Assembly (NCBI RefSeq): GCF_009711205.1
Contig: NZ_WMIG01000002.1
Span: 186,001 to 250,000, forward strand
Length of the DNA stretch: 64,000 bases
Origin: Paracoccus litorisediminis
GTDB lineage: Bacteria > Pseudomonadota > Alphaproteobacteria > Rhodobacterales > Rhodobacteraceae
Direction: 5' to 3'
In this document: positions 35,013 through 44,744 of the stretch, one piece after another
Position numbering within the stretch: position 1 is the first letter of the stretch
Layout: every line of letters begins with the position of its first letter
Translations under genes and position numbers: made by a program
Notes under the pieces: generated by a model
Told to the model about the DNA's origin: nothing
Database searches by the model: none
What the model saw: only the letters and a program-made list of their open reading frames with translations

Positions 35013-36293
35013 TTAATCGCTGCGCGCGGGGCGCGACACCAGCAGCTTGTCGATCCGCCGCCCGTCAAGGTCGACGACCTCGATCCGCCAGCCGTCCCAT
35101 TCAACCACATCGCCCACCTGCGGGATTGCGCCCGCCAGATCCAGCACCAGCCCGGCGACGGTCGAATAATCGTGATCGTCCGACAGAGGCACCGACAAGC
35201 GGTCGGCGAATTCATCGACCGGCATCCAGCCCGCGATGAGCAGGCTGCCATCCTCGCGCTGGACCAGTTTCGGTTCGTCGTCATCCATGCCGACGAACTC
35301 GCCAGTGATCGCCTCAAGCACGTCCATCGGCGTCACCACGCCCTCGAAATGGCCGTATTCGTCATAGACCAGCAGCATCTGACCCGGAGAGGCGCGCAGC
35401 TTGGCGATGACCTCGGGGGCGTCCATGGTCTCGGGGATGATCGGGGCGGGCTTCATTAGCGCGCGCAGATCGAATTGCTGGCCATTCACCGAAATCAGGT
35501 CGGCACTGGCAACGACGCCAATCATCTCGTTTTCGTTGCCGTCGCTGACCGGCAGGCGGGTGCGGTGGCTGTCCTTGAACTTGCGGGCGATGGTCGCATA
35601 GCTGTCATTCACGTCGACGGCGGCAATGTCGCGGCGCTGCGTCATCAGCCCGCGCGCGCTGCGGTCGGCAATGCGCATGACGCCGGCGATCATCTCGGTC
35701 TCGGCGCGGTGCATGACGCCGGCGCTTTCGGCCTCGGCGATGACCAGACGGATTTCCTCGTCCGAGATGCCGCGGTCGTCATCGCCGGTCTGGCGCAGCA
35801 GCGACAGCACCAGCCTGCCCGAGCGATCCAGCAGCCAGACCAGCGGCGCGGCGACGCGCGAGATGCCCTTCATCAGCGGCGCGACCTTCACCGCGACGGT
35901 TTCGGGCGACCGCAGGGCGATCTGCTTGGGCACAAGCTCACCCAGGATCAGCGACAGATAGGTGATGGCCACGACCACGCCGCCCATGCCCAGGGGCTGT
36001 GCCAGCGTCGGCGGCACGCCCCAGCCGGGCAGAGCATTTGCCAGACGCGCGCCCAGCGTCGCCCCGGAAAACGCCCCCGACAGCACGCCGACCAGCGTGA
36101 TCCCGATCTGCACCGAGGACAGGAACCGCCCCGGCTCCTCGGCCAGACGGATCGCGGTCGCGGCCCCGCGGTTGCCCCTGTCGGCCAGCACCTTCAGCCG
36201 CACCGGGCGCGACGAGACGATGGCCAGCTCGGACATGGCCAGCAGGCCGTTGAGCAGGGTCAGAAGGACGACGATGGTTATTTCGATCCACAT
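35013..36293 (-). CDS. CNNM/CorC family membrane protein (HlyC/CorC transporter)
   Basis: The 426-residue product contains a DUF21/CNNM membrane domain (about residues 1-190, with LLNGLLAMSELAIVSSRPVR and GITLVGVLSGAFSGATLG), two CBS domains (about 205-330, with GVVASADLISVN and GVVTPMDVLEAITGE) and a C-terminal CorC_HlyC domain (DYSTVAGLVLDLAGAIPQVG). Family members are linked to magnesium or cobalt efflux; the old name hemolysin is misleading. The 3' end (34991-35035) holds a small tandem duplication of the final codons including the stop, offset by 23 bases. It is followed by oxyR, 63 bases away. Confidence 0.9.
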   Translation of the reverse strand: MWIEITIVVLLTLLNGLLAMSELAIVSSRPVRLKVLADRGNRGAATAIRLAEEPGRFLSSVQIGITLVGVLSGAFSGATLGARLANALPGWGVPPTLAQPLGMGGVVVAITYLSLILGELVPKQIALRSPETVAVKVAPLMKGISRVAAPLVWLLDRSGRLVLSLLRQTGDDDRGISDEEIRLVIAEAESAGVMHRAETEMIAGVMRIADRSARGLMTQRRDIAAVDVNDSYATIARKFKDSHRTRLPVSDGNENEMIGVVASADLISVNGQQFDLRALMKPAPIIPETMDAPEVIAKLRASPGQMLLVYDEYGHFEGVVTPMDVLEAITGEFVGMDDDEPKLVQREDGSLLIAGWMPVDEFADRLSVPLSDDHDYSTVAGLVLDLAGAIPQVGDVVEWDGWRIEVVDLDGRRIDKLLVSRPARSD

Positions 36294-36329
36294 GGGACAG
36301 CTCGGTTCCGGAAACGATGCGGTTGCAGG

Positions 36330-37055
36330 TCAGGCCAGCGCACGCGACAAAAGAAAAATCACGGCCTTGATCATCGCATAGACGACCCCGACCGCGATGG
36401 CGAAAGAAACGATGCCCAGCACCGCGCCAAGACCCGCCCACAGCCCGTCACGTTCGAGCAGGCCCAGCATCATGACGCTGATGGCAAAGGCGGGCAGCAT
36501 GTTGCCCAAGGGCACCGGCAGCAGCAGCACGACGGATAAGGCAAGGCACAGCCCACCGATCAGCCTTTCGCTGCGGGGTGTGACCAAGGGGGCGATACGG
36601 GGGCGAAGCAGGTGCTCCAGCGCGGAAAGCGGCGGCGTCACGCGCCGCACCACGCCTGCAAACATATTGCGCGGCATCGAGCGCCGCGAGATGAACGGCG
36701 GCAACCACGGGTTTTGCCCGGTCATCTGCTGCCATGTCAGATAGATCAGCGGCCAACCCAGAATCGCCGACAGCCCCGGCGGGGCGGGGACGACATTCGG
36801 CACGGCAAAGATCAGAATCAGCGCCGCCAGCGCCTGCCCCGGCATCAGGGCCAGCAGGTCGCCCATGGCAATGCGCTGCCGCTGACTGTCCTGCGCAAGC
36901 GTCGTCAGGCGCTGAGACAGGCTCTGGCGCGCCTCGGGTCGGCTAGGGCCGGGCTCCGGCGAAGGGTCACCCCCGGGATCAGGGGCGAGGGTTTCGACTT
37001 GGCCCGGCCCGCATCTTCGCGGGGGCTCGGGCGTGTCGGAAATGTCGTCGATCAT
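36330..37055 (-). CDS. ExoD-like membrane protein (exopolysaccharide synthesis protein family)
   Basis: The ATG at 37055 (MIDDISDTPEPPRRCGPGQ) gives 241 residues; a GTG at 37097 would extend it by 14. After a hydrophilic proline-rich N-terminus comes the ExoD fold: SLSQRLTTLAQDSQRQRIAM, LLALMPGQALAALILIFAVP (about residues 65-85), and several membrane segments, ending with VVYAMIKAVIFLLSRALA. ExoD was named for effects on exopolysaccharide and alkali tolerance in rhizobia; its biochemical role is not known. It lies 36 bases upstream of the CNNM gene on the same strand and is probably co-transcribed. Confidence 0.85.
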   Translation of the reverse strand: MIDDISDTPEPPRRCGPGQVETLAPDPGGDPSPEPGPSRPEARQSLSQRLTTLAQDSQRQRIAMGDLLALMPGQALAALILIFAVPNVVPAPPGLSAILGWPLIYLTWQQMTGQNPWLPPFISRRSMPRNMFAGVVRRVTPPLSALEHLLRPRIAPLVTPRSERLIGGLCLALSVVLLLPVPLGNMLPAFAISVMMLGLLERDGLWAGLGAVLGIVSFAIAVGVVYAMIKAVIFLLSRALA

Positions 37056-37178
37056 CGAAGAGTCGGCGGCCGCTTTCCATAAGTGGGACGGACCCACTGT
37101 AGCGAAATGACCGCCAAGAACAACCGCCGATGACGTATCCGTGATGCCGGGACGATTTGCGCACCCCGGCGGGACGGG

Positions 37179-38303
37179 TCAGGCCGTCTTGAACAGCGCT
37201 TTCAGCGTCGAGGGCTGGCAGCGCAGATATTGCGGCGAGGCAGTCACGCTGGCCCCCAGTTCGGCCGCGACATGCCAGGGCCAGCGCGGGTCGTAAAGCA
37301 CGGTGCGCGCCACCGCGATCATATCGGCATCGCCCGTGGACACGATGGCCTCGGCCTGATGCGCCTCGGTGATCAGCCCGACGGCAATGACCGGAATACC
37401 CACGGCTTGCTTGACCGCGCGGGCCAGCGGCACCTGATAGTTCGGCCCGACCGGGATCTTTTGCCGCGGGTCAAGCCCACCGCTGGACACATGGATCGCG
37501 TGACAGCCCCGTGCCTCAAGCTCGACCGAGATCGCGACGGTGCTGTCGCTGTCCCAGCCACCCTCTTGCCAGTCGTCGCCATCGACCCAATCGGTGCCGG
37601 ACAGGCGCACGGTCACGGGATAGCCCTCGGGGACGGCGGCCTTCACCGCATCAAAGACCTCAAGCGGGAAGCGCATGCGGTTTTCAAGGCTGCCGCCATA
37701 TTCATCCGTACGCTTGTTCGACAGGGGCGACAGGAACTGGTGCAGCAGATAGCCATGCGCGGCATGGATCTGGATCGCGTCGATGCCCAGCCGGACAGAA
37801 CGACGGGCGGCCTCGGCAAAGGCCTCGCGCACCTTGGCCATCCCGGCCTTGTCCAGCGCGACCGGAGGGTTGTCGCTGGCCGCGAAGGGCAGGTCCGAGG
37901 CCGAGACGGTCTGCCAGCCATTCGCGTGATCGGGCGCGATCTGGCCGCCGCCATCCCAGGGCTTCGCGGTCGAGGCCTTGCGTCCGGCATGGGCCAGCTG
38001 GATCGCGATGGGCATGTGGGACCATGCCCGCACGGACTTCAGCACGCGATCGATCGCCGCCTCGGTCGCGTCGTCCCACAGACCGACATCGGCATAGCTG
38101 ATGCGGCCCTCGGGCAGGACGGCGGTCGCCTCGATGGTCAGGATGCCCGCGCCCGATTGCGCCAGCATGCCCAGATGCATCAGGTGCCAGTCCGTCATCT
38201 TGCCATCTTCGGCCGAATACTGGCACATGGGGGCAATGACGATGCGGTTCGCAAGGGTCGAGCCACCGATCGTGATCGGCTCGAAAAGCTTGGATTGGGG
38301 CAT
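37179..38303 (-). CDS. NADH:flavin oxidoreductase (old yellow enzyme, YqjM class)
   Basis: GGAGG before the ATG at 38303 gives 374 residues starting MPQSKLFEPITIGGSTLANR. The FMN-barrel motifs are visible: NRIVIAPMCQYSA (about 20-32, with the cysteine characteristic of the YqjM subclass), QLAHAGRKAS (about 103-112), the paired IHAAHGYLLHQFLSPLSNKR (about 171-190, substrate-binding histidines) and DEYGGSLENRMRF. It should reduce activated alkenes with NAD(P)H; the physiological substrate is unknown. Divergently placed from the suhB-type gene. Confidence 0.93.
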   Translation of the reverse strand: MPQSKLFEPITIGGSTLANRIVIAPMCQYSAEDGKMTDWHLMHLGMLAQSGAGILTIEATAVLPEGRISYADVGLWDDATEAAIDRVLKSVRAWSHMPIAIQLAHAGRKASTAKPWDGGGQIAPDHANGWQTVSASDLPFAASDNPPVALDKAGMAKVREAFAEAARRSVRLGIDAIQIHAAHGYLLHQFLSPLSNKRTDEYGGSLENRMRFPLEVFDAVKAAVPEGYPVTVRLSGTDWVDGDDWQEGGWDSDSTVAISVELEARGCHAIHVSSGGLDPRQKIPVGPNYQVPLARAVKQAVGIPVIAVGLITEAHQAEAIVSTGDADMIAVARTVLYDPRWPWHVAAELGASVTASPQYLRCQPSTLKALFKTA

Positions 38304-38428
38304 GGGGCCCTCCTGCTGATGATGCAGAAATGAAGTAGTCGGGCCATGGGGATTCACAAGCCCCACGCCCAAATCCGACCGATCTGTTCCGTCGCGGCCA
38401 CTGCATGGGGGCCATGACCCGCTATCGC

Positions 38429-38457
38429 TTCACTTTTTCCGGCACTTTGTCTAATAG
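38429..38457 (+). promoter_or_regulatory. Promoter upstream of the suhB-type gene
   Basis: TTCACT (38429-38434) is followed after 17 bases by TAATAG (38452-38457), about 27 bases before the ATG at 38485. The divergent gap (38304-38484) shows nothing else definable. Confidence 0.5.
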
Positions 38458-38484
38458 GCTGCCAATCCCAAAAAAGGTAATGCA

Positions 38485-39273
38485 ATGGCCAGCGCCAATC
38501 TCAACATCATGATCAAGGCCGCGCGCAAGGCGGGCCGCAGCCTTGTCAAGGACTTCCGCGAGGTCGAAAACCTTCAGGTCAGCGTCAAGGGCGCCGGCGA
38601 CTTCGTCAGCCGCGCCGACCGCGAGGCCGAGCGCATCATCAAGGAAGAACTGCGTGGCGCCCGCCCGAACTACGGCTGGGTTGGCGAGGAAACCGGCACT
38701 GACGCCGGTGAGGACCCGACCCGCCGCTGGATCGTCGACCCGCTGGACGGGACCACCAACTTCCTGCACGGCCTGCCGCATTGGGCGGTCAGCATCGCGC
38801 TGGAGCATAAGGGCGAAATCGTCGCCGCCGTGGTCTATGACGCCGCCAAGGACGAGATGTACACCGCCGAAAAAGGCGACGGCGCCTTCCTGAACGACCG
38901 CCGCATCCGCGTATCGGGCCGCCGCCACATGATCGAATCGATCTTTGCGACCGGCGTGCCCTTTGCTGGCCAGAACGGCCTGCCCGCGACCATCCGCGAC
39001 CTCAGCCGCCTGATGCCGCTGACCGCTGGCGTGCGTCGTTGGGGTGCGGCCTCGCTGGATCTGGCCTATGTCGCCTCGGGCCGCTTCGACGGCTACTGGG
39101 AACGCGGGATCAAATCCTGGGACGTGGCTGCGGGCATCCTGCTGGTCAAGGAAGCGGGCGGCTTCGTCGAATCGATCCGTTCCGAGGACAACCCGGTCGA
39201 ATCCGGCTCGATCATCGCGGGCAATGCTCAGCTGTTCGAACCCTTCGCGGAAATCATCCGCAGCCGGGACTGA
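38485..39273 (+). CDS. suhB: Inositol-1-monophosphatase family protein (SuhB-like)
   Basis: The 262-residue product has all metal-binding signatures of the family: GWVGEETG (glutamates near residue 66), WIVDPLDGTTNFLHGLPHWA (about 81-100) and SWDVAAGILLVKEAGG (about 212). It should hydrolyse inositol-1-phosphate or related sugar phosphates in a magnesium-dependent manner. In gammaproteobacteria SuhB also acts in rRNA antitermination; I cannot say whether this applies here. AAAAAAGGT lies upstream of the ATG. Confidence 0.92.
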   Translation: MASANLNIMIKAARKAGRSLVKDFREVENLQVSVKGAGDFVSRADREAERIIKEELRGARPNYGWVGEETGTDAGEDPTRRWIVDPLDGTTNFLHGLPHWAVSIALEHKGEIVAAVVYDAAKDEMYTAEKGDGAFLNDRRIRVSGRRHMIESIFATGVPFAGQNGLPATIRDLSRLMPLTAGVRRWGAASLDLAYVASGRFDGYWERGIKSWDVAAGILLVKEAGGFVESIRSEDNPVESGSIIAGNAQLFEPFAEIIRSRD

Positions 39274-39332
39274 CCCCGGTTGACCTTTCCGCCGGTCGGG
39301 CGCATGGCTTCCATACCAGAGGAAAGCCTGCC

Positions 39333-40289
39333 ATGACCGAGAAACACCGGACGGGGCCTCACTTGGCCCCGCCAGAGTCCCCGACCGCCTCTTATCAGCC
39401 TTCACCGGGCGAGGATCGGCAGGGAAAAGCCATCATGATGATCTGCGCGGCCGCGCTTGTCTTTGCCATGATGGACGGCATGTCGCGCTATCTTGGCGCA
39501 GCCTATTCGCCGATTTTCGTCATCACCCTGCGCTACTGGTTCTTTGTCGGCTTCGTGCTGCTGCTTTGTGCCCGGTCGCCGGGCGGGATTCGCGGCGCAA
39601 TTCGTTCAAAGCGACCGGGAGTGCAGATATTTCGCGGTGTGCTTCTGGTCTTCGAGGTCGTGGTCACGGTCGAGGCCTTTGTCCGGCTGGGCCTGATCAA
39701 TACCCATGCGATCTTTGCCTGCTATCCGCTGCTGATCTCGGCCCTGTCCGGCCCAGTCCTTGGCGAAAAGGTGGGCTGGCGACGCTGGGCCGCCGTCGCC
39801 GTGGGGTTCACCGGCATCCTGATCGTGCTGAAACCCGGCAGCGGGGTGTTCTCGACCGAGGCCGCCCTGCCCTTCCTCGCAGCCGTGATGTTCGCGCTAT
39901 ACGGGCTGCTCACACGTCTGGTCGCGCGCGACGATGGGGCCATGGTCAGCTTCTTCTGGACTGCCGTGGCGGGGGCCGTCGCAATCACGCCTTTCGGCCT
40001 GAGAGAATGGCAACCTATTGCCGCTTGGGATCTGCCGTGGCTCTTGCTGCTCTGCCTTGGGGCGGCAGCCGGGCATATGCTGCTGATCAAGGCCTATGAG
40101 ATGGCCGAGGCCTCGGCGCTGCAGCCGTTTTCCTACACCCAGCTTGTCTGGGTCAGCATCTTTGGCGTGCTGATCTTTGGCGAGACGCTGGCCCCCAACG
40201 TCGCCCTTGGCGGGCTGATCGTCGTCGGCGCGGGCCTGTTCACCTGGTGGCGGTCGCGCCAGCGGGAACGGGCTGCTCGGCAGGGGTGA
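39333..40289 (+). CDS. EamA/DMT-family exporter (second copy in the window)
   Basis: GGAAAG precedes the ATG at 39333 and the product is 318 residues. A hydrophilic N-terminus (MTEKHRTGPHLAPPESPTAS) is followed by ten hydrophobic segments in two EamA repeats; VGFTGILIVLKPGSG (about 165) and SALQPFSYTQLVWVSIFGVL (about 262) are typical. It resembles the S-adenosylmethionine/threonine-exporter-like branch common in Rhodobacteraceae. Its last 50 bases overlap the 3' end of the convergent transglycosylase gene, an unusually long convergent overlap. Substrate unknown. Confidence 0.85.
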   Translation: MTEKHRTGPHLAPPESPTASYQPSPGEDRQGKAIMMICAAALVFAMMDGMSRYLGAAYSPIFVITLRYWFFVGFVLLLCARSPGGIRGAIRSKRPGVQIFRGVLLVFEVVVTVEAFVRLGLINTHAIFACYPLLISALSGPVLGEKVGWRRWAAVAVGFTGILIVLKPGSGVFSTEAALPFLAAVMFALYGLLTRLVARDDGAMVSFFWTAVAGAVAITPFGLREWQPIAAWDLPWLLLLCLGAAAGHMLLIKAYEMAEASALQPFSYTQLVWVSIFGVLIFGETLAPNVALGGLIVVGAGLFTWWRSRQRERAARQG

Positions 40290-42399
40290 CGGCGGCCTTG
40301 GCTTCCTGAATGTCGGGGGCGGGGCCAAGCACCTCGGCCAGCACGCCGCCCGCCGCGTAATGGATCAGCGCGCGCTCCGACATTGGCGGACGCTTCGACA
40401 AGGCCAGACGGATCGGAGGCTGCGGCGGAATCGGCATGATGCCCCCGCCGCTCAGGTCAAAGCTGGGCACGATGGGCGCGGGCTTGCCCATGATGCGCGC
40501 GCGGTAGACCGGCAGCGCCTCGGCCACGCGCATGACGTAGTTCCGGGTTTCGTCAAAGGGGATCATCTCGACCCACTCGATCGGGTCGGCAGCGCGGCGC
40601 AGATCGCCGAAATCGTTGATCCAGCGCGCCGAGCGCCCCGGCCCGGCATTGTAGCCGGCGCTGACCAAGGCAATCGACGGACCGAAGCGGTCGCGCAACC
40701 CATCCAGATAGGCCGCCCCCAATCGCGCGTTATAGGCGGCGTCCTTGGACAGGCGCGGCGCATCATAAGGCTCGCCCAGCTTGCGGGCCATTTCCTTGGC
40801 GGTACCGGGCATGACCTGCATCAGCCCCTGCGCGCCGACATGCGACGAGACCGTGTGGTTGAATTCGCTTTCCCGGCGGGCAATCGACATGACCAGTTCC
40901 GGCGGCAGGCCCAGCGGCTTGGTCTCAAGCCCGGTCAGCGGGAAATAGGCGGCAGGATAGATCACCCCCTTGGCCGCAGCCGCCTTGGCCAGACGCAAGG
41001 CATACCACGGATGGTGCATTTCCAGCATCATCCGGGCCATGCGACCGATATCCTCGGGCGCAGCCGTCTCGGCCAGATGCAGGAAGAAGCGCGCCGCCTG
41101 ATCGGTATCGCCCGCCGCCATCAGCCAGACGCCCGCCTGCCAGACCGGATTGTAGCGCAGATCGCTGTCGCGCCATTCCGGCAGGCTGTCATTGGCCAGC
41201 CCCGGAACCGCTAAAGCGGGCTGCATCGGCTGGCGCAGCTTTTCGGCGGCCAGCTGGCCGTAATAGGCGGTCTGCCAGCTTGCGGCATGCAGATACGCAC
41301 CACGCGCGGCATCCTTGTCGCCAGCGGCCTCATGCGCGCGGCCCTGCCAGTAAAGCGCCCGCGACAGCGAGATCGGGCTGCTGACGCCCGCCTGCAGCCG
41401 GGTGAAATGCCCAAGCGCGCGGTCGCTTGCACCCTGTTTCAGCGCAGCGAACCCGGCCAGCCATTCCAGATCGATGAAGGGCTCGCCGCCTTCGGGCAAG
41501 AAATTCCCGGCGGCCAGCTTCTCGGCCAGCGGCCAGTCGCCTGCGCGCATCGCCTCGCGCACGAAATCGGCGCGGGCCTTGGCCCAATCCTCGGGGACGC
41601 GCAGCGCCTGCGCATCGGTCGAGCGTTCCAGCATCAACTCGCGCGCCAGATCCGGCATTTTCGCCCGCATCCGCCAGCGGAAACGGTCCAGCGCCAGCCC
41701 AGCATCGGCGCGCTGTTCGTCGGACAGGACAAGGATCAGCGCATCGACCCCAGCCTTGCCGGATTGCAGCGCGATGCGTGCCCGGCCGATATTCTGCGCG
41801 GCTGGCGTCGCCAGCGGCAAGGCAATCTCGGCCGATTCCCATTCCCCCTGATCCAGCAGGCTGGACAGGCGCGCGTCGTGCAATCCGACCAGATCCGCGC
41901 CATAGATGGCGACGAAATTGTCGGATTCGGGGTCGGTCAGCGGCTGAGTCGTCCAGAAGCGCGCCAATTCCGCCTGTGCCGCAGCGGCATCCGTCTCGCG
42001 CAGCGCGGTGACCAGCGCCTTGGCCCCGGCCACCGTGTCGGGGCGGCGCGGGCCGAACCAGTCGATGATCTCGGTCGCGGGCAGATCCCGGCGCAGCAGC
42101 GCATCGCCCCGGCGATACAGCAGCGTCATCCCCGGCCAATCGCGATGGGCGCGGGCAAAGGCCAGATATTCCGGCCAAGTCCCCTGCCCCGCCCGCAATT
42201 TCTGCCATTCGATCAGCGCCTGCGCCATCGGACCGGATTTGCGAGCATAGGATTCGGCATCCGCCCAGTCGCGTGCGCCCGACGCGGCCAGCGCACTGGC
42301 AATCGCCGTGGCGTCCTCGGCATGCGCAGGTTGCAGGCCAAAGGCCAGCGAAAGGGCCAGCAAGGGCCCCAGAACCCTGTCGCGCAAAGGATACATCAT
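40240..42399 (-). CDS. slt: Soluble lytic murein transglycosylase
   Basis: The enzyme cleaves peptidoglycan glycan strands with 1,6-anhydro product formation. The start at 42399 ([20 protein letters not shown]) has a signal peptide ending LQPAHAED, so the 719-residue product is periplasmic. A long helical superhelix (residues 30-490) carries the C-terminal SLT domain, with the catalytic glutamate in [12 protein letters not shown] (about residue 509), then [20 protein letters not shown] and [16 protein letters not shown], and a C-terminal extension of about 80 residues. Its end overlaps the convergent exporter gene by 50 bases. Divergent from dapA. Confidence 0.93.
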   Translation of the reverse strand: MMYPLRDRVLGPLLALSLAFGLQPAHAEDATAIASALAASGARDWADAESYARKSGPMAQALIEWQKLRAGQGTWPEYLAFARAHRDWPGMTLLYRRGDALLRRDLPATEIIDWFGPRRPDTVAGAKALVTALRETDAAAAQAELARFWTTQPLTDPESDNFVAIYGADLVGLHDARLSSLLDQGEWESAEIALPLATPAAQNIGRARIALQSGKAGVDALILVLSDEQRADAGLALDRFRWRMRAKMPDLARELMLERSTDAQALRVPEDWAKARADFVREAMRAGDWPLAEKLAAGNFLPEGGEPFIDLEWLAGFAALKQGASDRALGHFTRLQAGVSSPISLSRALYWQGRAHEAAGDKDAARGAYLHAASWQTAYYGQLAAEKLRQPMQPALAVPGLANDSLPEWRDSDLRYNPVWQAGVWLMAAGDTDQAARFFLHLAETAAPEDIGRMARMMLEMHHPWYALRLAKAAAAKGVIYPAAYFPLTGLETKPLGLPPELVMSIARRESEFNHTVSSHVGAQGLMQVMPGTAKEMARKLGEPYDAPRLSKDAAYNARLGAAYLDGLRDRFGPSIALVSAGYNAGPGRSARWINDFGDLRRAADPIEWVEMIPFDETRNYVMRVAEALPVYRARIMGKPAPIVPSFDLSGGGIMPIPPQPPIRLALSKRPPMSERALIHYAAGGVLAEVLGPAPDIQEAKAAVTPAEQPVPAGATATR

Positions 42400-42502
42400 G
42401 CCCCCATTACTGCGGGCTTTCCTGCCGTCGCGCAACTCACATCCTTGGCAAGCGCCGCCACGGGATGTAAGGCCATCAAAGATTCAAACTCAGGATACTG
42501 TC

Positions 42503-43378
42503 ATGTTCAAAGGCTCTCTGCCCGCGCTGGTCACGCCATTCACCCCCGAGGGGGAACTGGATCTCGCTGCGCTGAAGAAGCTGGTCGAGTGGCATATCGC
42601 CGAGGGCAGCCATGGGCTGGTCCCCGTCGGCACCACCGGCGAAAGCCCGACCCTGAGCCATGACGAACACCGCACCGTCGTCGAAGAGGTCGTGCGCCTT
42701 GCCGCCGGTCGCATCCCGGTCATCGCCGGTGCCGGGTCCAATTCCACGCGTGAAGGGATTGGTCTGATCCAGCACGCGCAGGCCGCGGGCGCCGATGCCG
42801 CGCTGGTCGTGACCCCCTATTACAACAAGCCGACCCAGCCCGGCCTGATCGCGCATTACACCGCGCTGCATGACGCCAGCGATCTGCCGATCATCATCTA
42901 CAACATCCCCGGCCGCTCGGTCATCGACATGACCCCCGAAACGATGGGCGAACTGGCCAAGCTGCCGCGCATCATCGGCGTCAAGGACGCGACCGGCAAG
43001 CTGGAGCGCGTCAGCCAGCAACGCATCACCTGCGGCACGGATTTCATTCAGCTGTCCGGCAATGACGACACCGCGCTTGGCTTCAACGCCCATGGCGGCG
43101 TCGGCTGCATCTCGGTCACGGCGAACGTCGCGCCGCGGCTCTGCTCGGAATTCCAGCAGGCGATGATGGCGGGCGATTTCGCCAAAGCGCTGGAATATCA
43201 GGACAAGCTGATGCCGCTGCATGTCGCGATCTTCCTTGAGCCGGGCGTGGCCGGCGCGAAATACGCGATGTCGAAACTGGGCCTGTGCAGCGACCGTGTG
43301 CGCCTGCCGCTGGTCGGGCTGACCGACGCGACCAAGGTGGCGATCGACGCCGCGCTCAAACATGCGGGCCTGATCTGA
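42503..43378 (+). CDS. dapA: 4-hydroxy-tetrahydrodipicolinate synthase
   Basis: DapA condenses pyruvate with aspartate semialdehyde, the first committed step to lysine and meso-diaminopimelate. The ATG at 42503 has AGGA eleven bases upstream and gives 291 residues, the family length. Motifs: [15 protein letters not shown] (about residues 41-55), IIYNIPGRS with the proton-relay tyrosine (about 132) and the Schiff-base lysine in [11 protein letters not shown] (161). It is a single-gene unit closed by an intrinsic terminator. Being next to a murein hydrolase, it fits a cell-wall neighbourhood, though not in one operon. Confidence 0.97.
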   Translation: MFKGSLPALVTPFTPEGELDLAALKKLVEWHIAEGSHGLVPVGTTGESPTLSHDEHRTVVEEVVRLAAGRIPVIAGAGSNSTREGIGLIQHAQAAGADAALVVTPYYNKPTQPGLIAHYTALHDASDLPIIIYNIPGRSVIDMTPETMGELAKLPRIIGVKDATGKLERVSQQRITCGTDFIQLSGNDDTALGFNAHGGVGCISVTANVAPRLCSEFQQAMMAGDFAKALEYQDKLMPLHVAIFLEPGVAGAKYAMSKLGLCSDRVRLPLVGLTDATKVAIDAALKHAGLI

Positions 43379-43400
43379 GGCCCCGCCCCCGGAACGCAAA

Positions 43401-43424
43401 GGCCGCCCCAAGGGCGGCCTTTTT
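43401..43424 (+). terminator. Intrinsic terminator after dapA (possibly bidirectional)
   Basis: GGCCGCCC-CAA-GGGCGGCC is followed by TTTTT on the plus strand, 22 bases after the dapA stop. On the minus strand the same stem is followed by TTT, so it may also end the convergent CAP-domain gene. Confidence 0.85.
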
Positions 43425-43427
43425 CAT

Positions 43428-44003
43428 TCAACGCGGCGCGGAATAGACCACCGACCAATAGGCGAAACGCCCGTCAGCGGACAGCGCGTGTCCGATCCCC
43501 ATGTCCTGCAACTGGGGAATCACGATGTTCTCGCGGTGCTTGGCCGAGCTTGACCATTCCCGCAGCGCGCCATTCAGGTCAAAGATCGAACTGGCCCCGG
43601 CCGCGATGTTTTCAGCGGTGATGCGGGGCGTGTAGCCCAGTTGCTTGACCCGCATCCCCGGCCCGGTCGAGGCCACCCCGCGATGATCCATCTGGCCGCG
43701 CCTGGCCATGTCGCAGGCCTGTTGTTGCGCCGCCTTTTGCAGCTTGGCGTTCCCGCGCAAGGACGACAGCCCGGCCTGCGCACGCACCGCGTTGGTCTGG
43801 GAAAGGGCGATCCCGGTTTCCGAGGCCGACAAGGCCCGGCATTGGGCGTCACCCGCGACCGAGACATTGACCGCCCGATGCCCGTCGGTCCGCACGATGC
43901 CCTTGGGCATGCTTGGGACAATCGGATTGTCCGGTTTGGGCGCATCCGGCTGGGAACAGGCTGCAACAAGGCAAATGACCACAACTGAAACGAACTTCTT
44001 CAT
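43428..44003 (-). CDS. CAP-domain lipoprotein (SCP/PR1-like)
   Basis: The ATG at 44003 starts a 191-residue product with a lipoprotein signal: MKKFVSVVVICLVAACSQPD, lipobox LVAAC, so it is probably attached to a periplasmic membrane face. Residues 65-190 form a CAP domain: TNAVRAQAGLSSLRGNAKLQ, MDHRGVASTGPGMRVKQLGY (the histidine is one of the conserved pocket residues), TAENIAAG and WSSSAKHRENIVIPQLQDMG, ending with FAYWSVVYSAPR. Bacterial CAP proteins (YkwD type) have no agreed function. It is convergent with dapA. Confidence 0.87.
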   Translation of the reverse strand: MKKFVSVVVICLVAACSQPDAPKPDNPIVPSMPKGIVRTDGHRAVNVSVAGDAQCRALSASETGIALSQTNAVRAQAGLSSLRGNAKLQKAAQQQACDMARRGQMDHRGVASTGPGMRVKQLGYTPRITAENIAAGASSIFDLNGALREWSSSAKHRENIVIPQLQDMGIGHALSADGRFAYWSVVYSAPR

Positions 44004-44086
44004 AAGATCCTGCAAAAAACTTAAACCGCGACGCCGGATTATGACGCGCGACATCAATACAATCTTGAAGGCGGCAAGTGAAACGA

Positions 44087-44464
44087 TCAGCCCTTGTTCA
44101 GCGGCTCATGCATGGGATCGCCATAGGTCGACCATGAGGTGTCGGGCGAAGGCTTGGGAATTTCCTCCTCGCGCCAGTTCACATGCATGTTGGCCTTGGC
44201 GATGACATTGCCGGTGACCGGCGCGGTCAGGAACAGGAACAGGGTGATCAGCAGCTCATGCCACGTGACCTGCCCGTGTTGGGTCGGAAACCACACCAGC
44301 GAGCCGATCAGCACCGCGCCCACGCCCAACGTCGCCGACTTCGTCGGTGCATGCAGCCGCGTCATCTGGTCGGGCAGCTTCACCAGCCCATAAGAGCCGA
44401 CAAAACCAAAGATCCCGCCCACTACCAGCAGGAACGAAACGACGATTTCCCCGATCATTTCCAT
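44087..44464 (-). CDS. mnhG: Mrp/Pha cation-proton antiporter subunit G
   Basis: The ATG at 44464 gives 125 residues with three membrane helices: VVSFLLVVGGIFGFVGSYGL, ATLGVGAVLIGSLVWF and LLITLFLFLTAPVTGNVIAK. The motif PDQMTRLHAPTKSATLG between helices one and two is a family mark, and a hydrophilic tail follows (WREEEIPKPSPDTSWSTYGD). It is the last gene of the Mrp operon, 10 bases after mnhF. Subunit G is small but required for activity of the hetero-oligomeric Mrp complex. No terminator was seen in the 83 bases before the CAP gene. Confidence 0.93.
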   Translation of the reverse strand: MEMIGEIVVSFLLVVGGIFGFVGSYGLVKLPDQMTRLHAPTKSATLGVGAVLIGSLVWFPTQHGQVTWHELLITLFLFLTAPVTGNVIAKANMHVNWREEEIPKPSPDTSWSTYGDPMHEPLNKG

Positions 44465-44474
44465 TGGCTGCCCC

Positions 44475-44744
44475 TTATTCGATGATGTCGCCGCGCAGGA
44501 TGAATTTCCCGTAAGCGACGGTCGAGATGAAGCCGACCATCGCGAACAGCAGCGAGGCCTCGAAATACATGCCGGTGCCCTTGTCGATTCCGAACAGCGC
44601 CAGAAGCGCGATGGCATTGATGGTCATCGTGTCCAGCGCCAGCACCCGGTCGGCAATGCCGGGCGCGCGGACCACGCGATACAGGCAGAACAGCATCCCC
44701 AGTCCAAAGCAGACATAGGCGAAAGCCAGCGCGTAACCGATCAT
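44475..44744 (-). CDS. mnhF: Mrp/Pha antiporter subunit F
   Basis: The 89-residue product has three helices, with CLYRVVRAPGIADRVLALDT (about residues 20-39) as the typical loop of MnhF/MrpF and a C-terminal segment FISTVAYGKFILRGDIIE. Its start overlaps the mnhE stop (ATGA at 44741-44744). MrpF is a structural membrane subunit located near MrpA/E/G in the complex. Confidence 0.93.
   Translation of the reverse strand: MIGYALAFAYVCFGLGMLFCLYRVVRAPGIADRVLALDTMTINAIALLALFGIDKGTGMYFEASLLFAMVGFISTVAYGKFILRGDIIE

Noticed and set aside
42308..42502. Extended N-terminus for DapA
   Set aside because: It would overlap the divergent transglycosylase gene; the family starts at [13 protein letters not shown] (42503) with a suitable ribosome-binding site.
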